Positions 44,413 to 64,000 of a stretch of 64,000 nucleotides of DNA are shown piece by piece. The notes beneath the pieces were generated by a model, which was not told the origin of the DNA, did no database searches, and saw only the letters and a list, made by a program, of their open reading frames with translations. This DNA is from Okapia johnstoni (taxonomy: Eukaryota; Chordata; Mammalia; Artiodactyla; Giraffidae): contig CM044306.1 of the NCBI GenBank assembly GCA_024291935.2, forward strand, positions 17,865,001-17,929,000, read 5' to 3'. How positions within the stretch are numbered: position 1 is the first letter of the stretch; each line of letters opens with the position of its first letter. Both the position numbers and the translations under genes were made by a program.

Positions 44413-45157
44413 ACCTAGAAACCTAGAGAACACAGAACCTTCAGAGAAGAGCAACTCTCTGAGAGAGCTCACAACCCCAACTTGAGGCCCCTTGAACAGA
44501 TTCTCTTCCCTGGGCCACCCCCCATGCCATCCCCTACCCTGTGATCTCTGGAGAGCCAGGTGGGCCTCACAGCTCTCCAAGGCCCCCCTTTGACTGCCCT
44601 CCTCCTCTGTTCTTGGAGAAACCCCACCCATCCTTCAAGGCCCTGCTGGAACGCTCCTCCCCCTCTTCCTTGAGCACTCAGCTCTCAGCGGATCCTGTTG
44701 ACTCCCAGTTCATATCTCTGAGTGTCTTATATTTACAAGATCTGACCTGGCTGCCCCTAGATAGATGGAAGCTTTCTTGCAGGATGCCCGCCCCCGCCCC
44801 AAGCCAGCCTAAGGTGTGAGGGATGCAAGTCAAGGGGTACAGGATTCCAGGAGAGGAGGGCTGGACCAGCTCATCTCTGAACACACCTTTCCAGTTCCAG
44901 TCCAATTTCCCTGTTTCCCCACCCCCTCACCCCTCATCCCTTTCTGTGAGGATGACTGGTCCATTCACAGCTACAAGGATTACTGCCCCACTTCCATTCA
45001 CCCCAACACTGCTCTCATCCTCAATCCGTGCTGTACCTTATACCTCTGTTCCTCCCACCTGAGAAGGCTTGCTTCCATTTCTCCTGATGGATTTTTCTTT
45101 AAAACCTTATTTTTTCAGATTATTTTATTATTCTGATTGTTATTTCATCCATTTTAA
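44413..45157. other. Intergenic, nothing recognised
   Basis: Pyrimidine-rich sequence without recognisable coding or repeat signal. Confidence 0.3.
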
Positions 45158-45274
45158 TTTTTTTGGTTATGCCATGAGGCATGAGTGAACTTAGTTCCCT
45201 GACCAGGAATTGAACCCGTGCCACCTGCAGTGGAAGAGCGGAGTCTTAACCACTGGACCACCAGGGAAGTCCCG
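45158..45274 (-). repeat. CHR-family SINE
   Basis: Antisense: TTTTTTGGTTATGCCATGAG to GGACCACCAGGGAAGTCCC. Confidence 0.88.
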
Positions 45275-45539
45275 TGGACTTTCCTAAGACTCAGCTCAGA
45301 GGACTCCCTGGAGACATCTTCACTTCCTAAATTACTCCTCCCTCGGGCCCCCCGTTCTTTGTTCACACCCCTTGTTGTCGTCACACTCTGGTTATGTGCT
45401 AACACCTGCTGTCTCCATTGAACTCCTTGAGGACGGATGTTGCGTGGCCCTGGTCACCTGAGCCACAGGTGACCTTCAGTCTCCATGGCTCATTTTCCTC
45501 ATTCATGACTCAGTCCCTTACCTGCATCCAGAGCAGATT

Positions 45540-45685
45540 ATGTTCTCAAGCCCCTTTCCATCTGTCATCCCATTTGGTCCACACAATGGCCCAGAGTGAA
45601 AACCAACATGGGAGAGAGGAGGTGATCAGCTCAAGGTCACCTAACCAAGGGCAGAGCCACCTGACACAGCCGTTCACACTGAACC
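45540..45685 (-). repeat. MIR-like remnant
   Basis: Diverged antisense MIR (CATCCCATTTGGTCCACACA; GATCAGCTCAAGGTCACCTA). Confidence 0.5.
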
Positions 45686-46855
45686 TAAATGTCCTCTAGC
45701 CATGGGGCATGTGCCTTTAAGGCAAAATCCCAGTGGTCTAAGTCCCCAGTCCGAGAAGGCACAGGAAGTCACGTCTTCACTAGGCAATACCCATGAGTCC
45801 AGTTCATCTGGTCAGAACTTGTCCCCTCTGCCAGTCCCCTTCAACAGTCACCCCATGCTATCTGGACATCCACTCACCTTAACTGCCACTGCTCATCATG
45901 GCTGCTTTGCTCTAGACTTGGGCCCAGACCCTTCCTTCTGTTCCCACAGGGGAACTGTCCAGCAACGCTTTCTTTGTGGGATTTCTGGGGAGAGCATCGA
46001 AGGATCACCTGCTGGGCAGTGAAGAGCAGGTGTGAGATTATGAGGTGGGTATGCCTTTGGTGGTCAGTGGCCCATCTAACACCTCACTGCCACGCCCGTT
46101 GAGGGGGCAGGTCACCTAACCACGATGACCCCAACCCCACCCCCTCACAGTCTCAGCCTCTGTTCCTTCAGGCCAAGAGAAAGAAAGCAGCCTTCCCTTT
46201 CTCGGTCCCCTGCCAAATCCTCACTTCTCACTGAGGACTGACCATGTACCAAGCTGACTGAAAATAAGAAGGACTCCTCCCTTCAGGAGAATATCACAGC
46301 CAGTCCACAGGGCCTCCCTCAGGGACAACCTGTGCCAACCCATGGATCCAGACTGCGTGGTCTGGAATAACATCAGATGGGTCTGCAACCAAGTTACCAG
46401 GCGACTTCCCCGGCCGAGGCTGGGGATCCACCCTCGGTTCACCTCATTCCTGCCACATTTGACCTTGGCGCTGACTTCAATGAACCCAAACTTTGACAAA
46501 GGCATCCATGGACCTTGGAGAAGGACCAGGTAAGTGTCTCCCTTCACGCTGTAGGAAATGGTGGGGTTGGGACGGCAAAAGGGGCTGTAAGTGATGAAGA
46601 TGAGGGGGTTACAGGGTGTGACCCTGGGGGGCCAGTCTGATGTCCTCTCAAGATGTCCTGGAGCTCTGCTCAGTTCCCCACGGTCCAGGCCTCTGACTAT
46701 CTCCATCCGGCCCAGGGGCATGGCCAAGGGGAGGGGGGCCTCTCTCTTGTCTTATTTCCCCAGTGCCTGGCACTGGAACCTTCAGATGAATTGAACTAAC
46801 CCGAGTCCACACTGGAATGAAATGAGCGAGAAGAGCCATCACTTCTTCCTGGAAA
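45686..46855. other. Intergenic, no gene called
   Basis: It includes a 168-codon minus-strand open frame (46221-46727) with no recognised domain or supporting splice context. Confidence 0.35.
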
Positions 46856-46880
46856 ACCTTTATTTATTTATTTATTTTTT
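46856..46880. repeat. TTTA microsatellite
   Basis: Five or so TTTA units. Confidence 0.8.
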
Positions 46881-47655
46881 TGGAAAATCTTTAAAACAAG
46901 AGAAATGTGACGTTGGGCAGATTTGGGGGGAACATCTACCAAATTCAATCAAAGTGACAAGAATGACCAAGAGCATGTGGTGTGGGGAGGAAGGACCAGA
47001 GGCCCATCTGCTCTGATGCTGCCTGGGTGACTGGTGGGCTGCGGGGGGCTGGTACTTGCAGAACAGCTGGGTAGATTCTCCTCCTAAGCCAGATATCCCC
47101 ATGTCATCCCCCATCTCCTTGCCTCCCGCCTAGCTAGCTGCCGGTCCTTTCTGGCCCCGGGAGAGGTGCTCTCTGGCTGCCTCCTTCACCTGGCTGCCTC
47201 TTGGCTTCTGGGACAGGCAGAGGGCTAGGCACCTGGGCCCCCTGGGCTGTGCGGGGAAGGCAGGGCCTACAGCTGGCATCCATTCGCTGCCATGCACCAC
47301 AGGAAATGGCCCAGTCTGGACTAGGCCTTGGGACACATGCCACCAGCTGGGAGACTGGGCACCAATGTGGAGCACTGGGAGGCATCCCCAGGCCCCTTCA
47401 CCAGGACCTCTCTGCTTCTACTGGCACCAAGGCCAAGGTTGGCAGGAGGGAGCCCAGGGCTTGACATCAAGCAGAACACCAGTGGAGGGGCCCGGGCGGA
47501 GTCATCCACCCAGCTTCCTCATCTGTAAGAGGGAAAGAACAATAATAAACAGCGCCTTCCTCGAAGGGGTTTGCAGAGCTCAGAGAGATGCTGTATGTGA
47601 AGCCTCGGGCACAGGAACCTGAACAGAGCGGGTGTCCATTCATTGGTTGTTCTTT
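46881..47655. other. Intergenic, no gene called
   Basis: Unique-looking GC-rich sequence about 2 kb upstream of SLC4A1. A MIR remnant lies at about 47500-47620 (CTTCCTCATCTGTAAGAGGG). Confidence 0.4.
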
Positions 47656-47662
47656 CCTTCTT

Positions 47663-47757
47663 TTTTTTGACTGAGCAGTGTGACGTGTGGGATCAAACCC
47701 ATGACCCCTGCCTTGGGAGTGCAGAGTCTTAACCACTGAATCACCAGGGAAGTCCCG
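47663..47757 (-). repeat. CHR-family SINE
   Basis: Antisense: GTGGGATCAAACCCATGACC to TCACCAGGGAAGTCCCG. Confidence 0.82.
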
Positions 47758-47759
47758 TC

Positions 47760-48935
47760 ATGGGTTATTCTTTTTACTGGGAAGCCACTTTACCTCTCTG
47801 TCAAATGGAGGGTGGGGGGGTTGCTGTAAGGATTAAGTGTGACCACCAGGTGAAGGCCCGCAGGGCAGTGCCTGGAGCAGATTCCTCGCAAACAGGATTC
47901 CCTTTCTCCCTCTGCCAGGGCTGGGCACGTGCGGGCTCATGGTGAGACCCAGGAAATGGCTGTGGAATTGCTGGGTATGCCACCTCTCTGACCTGGTCTC
48001 TGGGTTGCTATTGTTCGAATCCCAAGCAGGAAATCCCCAGGCTGGTGGCCGAGGAACCGGCACTCTCCCTTTACAGATGAGGTCACAGAAGCCCAGAGAG
48101 GGGCAGGCACTTGTCCCACGTCCCACAACCAGGCTGGTTCCAAGGGGACTGGGACACGGTTTCCTCCCTCTCCGCAGTGTCCACAAAACCCCCTTTCTGT
48201 CTGCTTTCAAACCTCTGTTCATCCTTGCCGATCTGAACTCATCTTTCAGCCCAGGAACAGGTGACCAGCTCCAGCAACACCCCCACTCCTCAAGAGCAGA
48301 GACTGCCCTGCTGGGGGGTGAGGGGAGGGCCACGGAGGAGGCCGAGAATGCGGCTGCTCTGGCCTGGGGGCCTAGGCTGGGCTGCCGACAGAGGAGCCAG
48401 TGTGCCCAGACATTGGAGCTTTGTGAGCTCAGAGCACCGTGTGGGGACGTTGTTTTTGTTGACCTGAGATTGTTTCAGGTTGACGGAGAGGCAGCGTCTT
48501 AGCGTCCAGGTGCCAGTTCTTTAGAGCCAGTTGCGGTCTTGAGGAGAGGGTGGCTGGGTTGCCTTAGCCTGGGGCAAGAAGAGGAAGGGGCTGCTTGAGC
48601 TGGTTCCCCTGGGGGTGGAGGGGAAGGCTACAGAGGAAGAGTGAGTGAGCCCTCAAGGGAGGGCACCAGGACAGAGAGAGGCAAAAAGCAAGCACCCGTG
48701 CAGCTTGGGGCCTGAGCAGAGGGGCCTGGCCAGAGTGAGGATGGACAGAGGCAGGACAGGAGCATCCGGAGGTTGGGACGGACCTGCTGGGAGGCTGGGC
48801 GCTCCAAGAACCCAGCCATCAAAGGCTAGTCCACGAAGGAAGACCCAGGAGAATCGTAGGGGCCAGGAGGGCCTTGGGAGGCCTCAAGGGCTGGCCAGTG
48901 GGGTTGGGTGGGGTGGGCCAGACTCACAGCTGTCC
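47760..48935. other. SLC4A1 upstream flank
   Basis: GC-rich with little young repeat. An antisense MIR piece lies near 48055-48130 (TTTACAGATGAGGTCACAGA). Open frames up to 187 codons overlap in opposite strands without recognisable domains. Confidence 0.4.
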
Positions 48936-48939
48936 AGAT

Positions 48940-49084
48940 GTAGGTGAGAGATAACTCTGTTTACCAGGCACCCAGCAGGAGCTGGGCAGGAGGGGTGGAA
49001 GGGGCTCCCAGGGCCTGTGGGGCGGGCAGATTAGGAGGCGGGGGCATGAGTCAGGGGTTTGGGAGCTGCCCCCGGGGCGCGGGA
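48940..49084 (+). promoter_or_regulatory. Candidate erythroid promoter of SLC4A1
   Basis: Within 150 bp upstream of exon 1 are an AGATAA GATA-factor site (48949-48954), a TGAGTCA NF-E2/AP-1 core (49047-49053), and GC/CACCC-type boxes near 48983 and 49018-49045. There is no TATA box. This combination is usual for red-cell genes. Motifs are seen directly; use is inferred. Confidence 0.6.
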
Positions 49085-49197
49085 GCCGGGACCTATTGCA
49101 GGCTGGAGCAGGTGTGAGCTCATCTGGGCGCAGAGGCCACTGGAGGCTGCAGGAGCTCGCCGAGGGACCCCCGAGGCTTGTGAGCAGGTGAGCAGGG
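49085..49197 (+). other. SLC4A1: SLC4A1 erythroid exon 1 (5' untranslated), approximate
   Basis: A GC-rich segment ends in a consensus donor (GAGCAG then GTGAGC) at 49197/49198. It lies 4.5 kb upstream of the acceptor at 53764, as expected for the non-coding first exon of the erythroid transcript. The left boundary is a guess. Confidence 0.6.
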
Positions 49198-49869
49198 CAG
49201 GGAGGGGCTGGGGTGTCCTGAGGCGCCGGTCCTGAAGGTCTCTGCAGGTGCCCAACCTGAATATGGGCCCAAGCGGGCATAGGCGCTAGCCCTCCAAGGG
49301 GTGCCGGTGGTGGGGTGAGAATGTTACCATGTGTGTTGTTACCCCTCAGGTCACAGGCCCATTGGCACCTGCAGCTGGGAAGAGTGGGGCGGCAGGTGTT
49401 AGGGGAAAAAGGGCTGGCACGTGGCAGCAGAGGTGTGTGAGTGTGTGTGTGGAGGGGCGAACCTGATTCCCCTCCAGGTGTGGGTCCTTGTCAGGCCCCT
49501 ATTTACCAGTCCCTTGAATCACACAGGCTAGGGTCTCGCAGCTGCCCAGCCCCCTCTTTCCTCCATGTATGGGGATCCCCAAGCCACTCTGTCTCCTACT
49601 TAGGAGGAAAATTGTCAGCTGACGCTGCTCATTTTGAAACATTTCCAGGGACTCTAGCCAAGGAGACCTGGAGCTGTCCCCATCTTCGGGGGTGTTGGGA
49701 GGGAAAGGAGGAGTCCCCCATCAACTGAAGGTCTCCAAACCCAGGTTAATTCCATGGGAACTGCAGGAAAATCAGAAGGGAATGAAGACAGCAAGTCTGC
49801 CTTTCATCTCTAGGAGCAGAGCTAATGATAGCAAACATTCAAAGAGAGCTCTTTATGTGCCAGGCACTA

Positions 49870-50014
49870 CTCTTTTTTCATTTTAACTTTTTATTTTATG
49901 TTTGGATATAGCTGATTAACAATATTGTGACAGTTTCAAGCAAACAGCAAAGGGACTCAGCTATACATATATATATGTATCCATTCTCCTCCAGTTCCCT
50001 TCCCATCCAGGCTG
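49870..50014 (+). repeat. L1 3'-end fragment with target-site duplication
   Basis: Contains AACAATATTGTGACAGTTTC and an A/T-rich TATACATATATA part. It is flanked by the 11-bp direct repeat GCCAGGCACTA (49859-49869 and 50015-50025). Confidence 0.75.
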
Positions 50015-50094
50015 GCCAGGCACTATTCTGAGTGCTTTATATGCATGAACTTTCTTAATGCTGCAATAGGTCTATGGGGTAGATGGCATTATGG

Positions 50095-50270
50095 TGGTGG
50101 TGGTTTAGTCTCTAGGTCATGTCCCACTCTTGCGATCCTATGGACTGTAGCCTGCCAGGCAAGAATACTGGAGTGGGTTGTCATTTCCTTCTCCAGAGGA
50201 TCTTCCTGACCAAGGAATTGAACCCGGGTCTCCTGCATTGCAAGCAGATTCTCTACCAACTGAGCTATGA
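50095..50270 (-). repeat. Bov-tA SINE
   Basis: Antisense: GGTTTAGTCTCTAGGTCATG to CTCTACCAACTGAGCTATGA; a short internal stretch is missing. Confidence 0.8.
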
Positions 50271-50464
50271 GGTAGTGTTATGATTACCCCCATTTTACAG
50301 ATGAGAAAACTGAGGCACAGAGAGGTTGAGTTACTTGCCCAAGGTCACACAGTGAGTGGCAGGGCTGGGATTTGAACCCAGGCAGCCTGACTGCAGAACC
50401 CACACTCTTAGTCACTAATACTAAACCAGCTAATAGATATTTTGTCTTCTGGGAGGGAACTCAG

Positions 50465-50645
50465 CACCATGGTTAGAGCGGTAGCTGGAGCAAGATAGGC
50501 CAGGGTTTAATGTTGCCTCTGCTATCTACCTGCTAGGGAACCGGGGCAGGTAAGCCTCTCTGAACCTCATCTTCCTCATCTGTAAAGTGTGGCTAATGAC
50601 ACTACCCACTTCACAGTGTGGTTTGCGGATCATCAGAGATAAGAC
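50465..50645 (+). repeat. MIR SINE in SLC4A1 intron 1
   Basis: Sense: CCTCATCTTCCTCATCTGTA, with a tail ending CATCAGAGATAAGACAG. Confidence 0.65.
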
Positions 50646-50890
50646 AGCGCAGCTATGTATGGTGTCGGGGTGATTACACAAAGGTGGTGTCTTGTGCTAC
50701 CAGGGAGCCTTCCCTGTCATCTGGTCCCCCCCACCCAGTCTCTTCCAGCTGTGTTCCACCTCCTGGGCCCCAGATGATCTGCCTGGCCCTGGCTGGTGGG
50801 CTGGCCAAGTGTTTGGCGCACTTCCAGACACAAGTCAGCCATCGAGGTCCAGGCTCTTATCAGTGCCTGCAGAGCAAGGCCTGCAGCTGG
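50630..50890 (+). promoter_or_regulatory. Candidate erythroid enhancer in SLC4A1 intron 1
   Basis: The segment contains AGATAAG (50637-50643), a CACCC box (50731-50736), two CAGCTG E-boxes (50746-50751 and 50884-50889) and CTTATCA (50856-50862), the reverse of TGATAAG. The last is followed after 7 nt by CAG (50870-50872). That spacing resembles TAL1-GATA1 composite sites. The first GATA motif lies in a MIR tail. Function is inference. Confidence 0.4.
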
Positions 50891-51342
50891 GGGGTGGCTG
50901 GGCCTGGGGCAGGCAGCAATCTGGGTCACGAGTGCACCCTCTAAGGCCCCAGAGGAGCTCGAGGCACCTACGTTCTCCCCTCTTCTCTCTCACTGTTGTC
51001 TCAGGACCCCAGCAGGAGGGCCTCCCATTGTACAGACGGGATGACTGAGCCTCAGAGAGAGTCTGGGTGGTGCCAGTCAGTGGCAGAGAGGCAGCCTGGA
51101 TGTTTCTGGGTGCTCTGGCTCTGGAGGGACCCTCTCCCCTCTCAGATGGGAAACTAAGATCACAGTGCCTGCCCAAGGAGGGCGGTGTTTAGCACCTCAG
51201 GGTCGATCAGGTGGAAGCGGCTAGAGATCTGAGGCCCAGGTGGCGACAAGACCAGAGAAGGAAGAGAGAGGTTAAATATGGGAGAAGAGGAAGGAGAAGG
51301 GGACAGGGAAGGACAGAAGAGGGAGAGAAAAAAGGTGCATGA

Positions 51343-51500
51343 GGACTTCCCTGATAATCCAGTGGCTAAGACTCCGTGCTCCCAATGAAGGGGGCCCTGG
51401 TTTGATCCCTGGTCAGGGAACTAGAATTCACATGCTGCAACTAAGACCCAGTGCAGCCAAATAAATAAATATTTTAAAAATAATAATAATAATAAAATAT
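51343..51500 (+). repeat. CHR-family SINE
   Basis: Head GAGGACTTCCCTGATAATCC, B box GGTTTGATCCC, AAATAAATAAATATT and AATAATAAT tail. Confidence 0.85.
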
Positions 51501-52455
51501 AATTCAAAAAAATAAGTTTTCTCTGCAATACCAGAGACCTTGAATGCCAACTTCCCTGCAGTAGGGACACCCCATCCTCAGACTTTAGAATTCCCTGCCA
51601 TGGCCATCACTTGCCCTACAACCACCCCAAGGCAGGGACCCTTGCCTACCTCAGTTTGGGTCAGGGGCTCGCTCATGCCCCTTCTCTATCTCTAAGGACT
51701 GCAGGACTATCCATTCCTCAGAAACAGAGCTCTGTGTACAGCTCTTTCGGTATATACTCCCTGTCCTATTCCCTTCCACAGTGCCCAGCCTTCTCTGACA
51801 CGGTCTTCTCTCTCCCTCTTGCCACCATTCCTAACACCTGGACTAGCCCATACCATCTCCCAACCCTTCAAATCCCACCAGTGCTCTGGGGCAAGCGCCA
51901 GTGTCCCCTCCTTCAGGGACACTCTGCCCCCCACCCCATCAGCAAGTCCTACTCTCCCTCCTGCCACAAACATCCTTGGCAACCAGCACAGTCTGCTCAT
52001 TACTTGCATTTGTTTGGGGCACGTGTTTTCTCCTGAACCTCTTCACCTGTCACGTGTTCCTGGCTGGTCTCCCCAGCCAGGGCTGTGAGCTTCCGGAGAG
52101 CTGAACAGTGTCTTGTTCATCTCAGCTTCCCAGGCTCTGTGCCAGGCGTGGAGGGGCACAGTTGTCAATCTGACTCAAATCCGTGTCGCTACAACACGCT
52201 ATGCAGCCTGCCGTGGGTGAAGGGGTGAAGGATATCCCTCCACACCCAGTCTGGGCCACAGCAGGACACCCCCGGGTTCTCTTGGGCTGGTCCTCACATT
52301 CCTGGGGTGGGCGTCCTTCCTCTCCACTAGAGACACAACTGAGGAAACGGAGGTGCAGGACTCCATGGCCTCCTGGCTGGGTCCTAGTTATCCTGGCTCC
52401 CCAGCCCCAGAGCCCCAAGCCTGCAAGGGGGAGCCATTCTTCCACTCTTTCCACG
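51501..52455. other. SLC4A1 intron 1, nothing recognised
   Basis: Pyrimidine-rich sequence with chance open frames up to 141 codons. Confidence 0.35.
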
Positions 52456-52458
52456 TGC

Positions 52459-52665
52459 TTTTTTTTTTTTTTAATTTTTATTATAGTTGCTCTACCACAT
52501 TGCATTAATTTCTGATTTACAGCAAAGTGAATCAGTTATACATATACATATAGCCTCTCTCTTTTGAATTCCCTTCCCGTTTAGGTCACCTCAGATCATC
52601 TAGTAGAGTCCGCTGTGCTACACAATAGGTTCTCAGTAGTTATCTATTTTATACACAGTAATCAA
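52459..52665 (+). repeat. L1 3'-end fragment
   Basis: TTTACAGCAAAGTGAATCAG, then GTTATACATATACATATAGC. Confidence 0.8.
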
Positions 52666-52794
52666 CACGTATTTATTGAGCGCCTACTACGTGGCAACCA
52701 TTCTGCTAGGAGTGGTGGATCTGGTGGGGATTGAGACATGCAGGATCTCAGTGCTCATGTCGCTTCCCTTTTAGAGGCATCCTCAGACCATACA

Positions 52795-52990
52795 TGGGCT
52801 TCCCTAGTGGCTTAGACAATAAAGAATTCACCTGCAATGCAGGAGACCTGAGTCGGAAAGATCCCCTGGAGAAGGCACTGGCTACCCACTCCATTCTTCT
52901 TGCCTAGAGAACTCTATGGACAGAGGAAACTGGTGGGCTACAGTCCATGGGATCGCAAAGAGAAGGACACAACTTAATGACTAATACTCA
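52795..52990 (+). repeat. Bov-tA SINE
   Basis: GGGCTTCCCTAGTGGCTTAG, then the Bov-A body to CACAACTTAATGACTAATAC. Confidence 0.85.
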
Positions 52991-53700
52991 CTCAGACCAT
53001 ATATACACAAATGAATCAAGAAACCAGAAAATGACAGACTGGGTTAGTGATTGTTAGGGTGGTTAGGAAAGGAATCTGAAGAGCTGGCATGTGAGCTGAA
53101 GAATGGGAAGGGCTGAAGTCGGGGGAGGGACATCCAGGACATGGACAAAGCACGTGCAAAGGCCCTGGGGCAGGAAAGGGCTTGGTAAGCAGGCCAGTGG
53201 AATAGGTGGTGAGAGAGCAAGAGAAATGGAGTTCAAGATGGAGTAGGGGAGAGAAGAAAGGCCATATCATCCAGGGTCTGTGAGCCACTCCTAAGGATAC
53301 CGCAGCCCTATGCCCAGCAGGAAGCAGCCATTTCTGGCAGAAGACGGTGTTTTGTGGAGACTCTCAGCTAAGCTCCCTGAAAGAGGGACAGGGCATCTCC
53401 TGAAGTTAGCTGATTCCTGGGGAGGGGCAGAAAAGGAAGTTAGGTGAGGACTGGCGGATGGAGGAAGGAGTTTATTTGAAGAACAACCCCCATCCTCCCA
53501 AACACCCTTAGGTTGATGCCAGCCAAGTTTCATCTTCCCTGCACTGTACTGTCTGCGGCCCCTGCACACCTGCCCTCACTCCTGCAAACCCAGCTCCTCC
53601 CCTCAACCCCCCACTTATACTTCTTTTCTCTGACCGCCCCCCCCTTGTCTCCTAATACTAAGGATCCCATTTTGATCAAATGCAGCCCCCTGGGGGGATG
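52991..53700. other. End of SLC4A1 intron 1, nothing recognised
   Basis: No coding signal until the acceptor at 53764. Confidence 0.35.
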
Positions 53701-53764
53701 AAGGGGAGACCCCAGCTTGCCCCGTGCCTCACCCAGCCTGTACCTTCCCCCCAACCCACCACAG

Positions 53765-53832
53765 GAACTCCGAGCGTGGGTTATGCTGGGGGCTCAGATC
53801 ACCACAGACAATTGAAAAATCGGGACAGCACC
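53765..53832 (+). other. SLC4A1: SLC4A1 5' UTR part of exon 2
   Basis: The acceptor CCACAG at 53759-53764 opens the exon, and 68 nt of leader precede the ATG at 53833. The exon codes only five residues before its donor at 53848. Confidence 0.8.
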
Positions 53833-63866
<10,034 letters not shown>

Positions 63867-64000
63867 GTGAGTCTCTGCTCCCACCCCCATCCCTCTCACC
63901 CATTTCCTCTGACCAGAGGGCACAACTCCAGGGCAGGGGGCAGAGAGGGGTCATCAGTGGCGCTGGGAGAATGTGGGGAGGAGGGGTCTGGGAAGTCTGG

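Larger units (their letters stand above)
49840..50425 (-). repeat. MIR SINE interrupted by L1 and Bov-tA, in SLC4A1 intron 1
   Basis: MIR pieces lie at about 49840-49869, 50015-50090 and 50272-50425 (CCCATTTTACAGATGAGAAA; GCCCAAGGTCACACAGTGAG). They are separated by an L1 end and a Bov element. Confidence 0.8.

Noticed and set aside
46221..46727. 168-codon minus-strand open frame upstream of SLC4A1
   Set aside because: No recognisable domain, signal or splice partner, and no gene is known to me here in other mammals. A protein-level search across mammals would decide.

Overview
This is a stretch of nuclear DNA from a bovid, most likely a cow-like ruminant. Genes have spliced exons with GT-AG introns. 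The repeats are dominated by ruminant-specific Bov-tA SINEs, CHR-family tRNA-derived SINEs and BovB (RTE-type) LINE pieces, over a background of old MIR and L1 remnants. No bacterial, viral, CRISPR or prophage structure is present.

Three protein-coding genes can be assembled exon by exon. (1) SLC25A39 (+ strand; untranslated first exon ending at 8500, CDS 9449-12624) encodes a 359-residue mitochondrial carrier linked to glutathione import. (2) RUNDC3A (- strand, CDS 22933 down to 14060) encodes a 446-residue neuronal RUN-domain protein. Its 3' end faces that of SLC25A39, with about 0.6 kb between the two poly(A) signals. (3) SLC4A1, the band 3 chloride/bicarbonate exchanger of red cells (+ strand; untranslated first exon ending at 49197, CDS from 53833), is present for 903 codons and runs off the right edge before its last coding exon. 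This order matches the conserved mammalian block SLC25A39-RUNDC3A-SLC4A1.

Layout: 1-7000 is intergenic with old MIRs and several SINEs. 7050-8650 is GC-rich and ends in the SLC25A39 CpG-island promoter. 8.4-13.0 kb is SLC25A39. 13.6-23.2 kb is RUNDC3A, whose promoter CpG island carries a perfect CRE. 23.3-48.9 kb is a repeat-dense intergenic interval in which I find no gene. 49-64 kb is SLC4A1.

The three genes do not form a pathway, although two have red-cell links: SLC25A39 in iron and glutathione handling of mitochondria, SLC4A1 in anion exchange and membrane anchoring. The most interesting signals are regulatory and protein-level. They are a candidate kidney promoter with TATA boxes in SLC4A1 intron 3, an E-box/GATA cluster in SLC4A1 intron 1, a shift of the N-glycosylation sequon of band 3 to another extracellular loop, and a tandem splice acceptor in SLC25A39 just before its iron-sensing cysteines. 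I found no undescribed multi-gene system. Protein comparisons with human and published cattle sequences are from memory and unverified.
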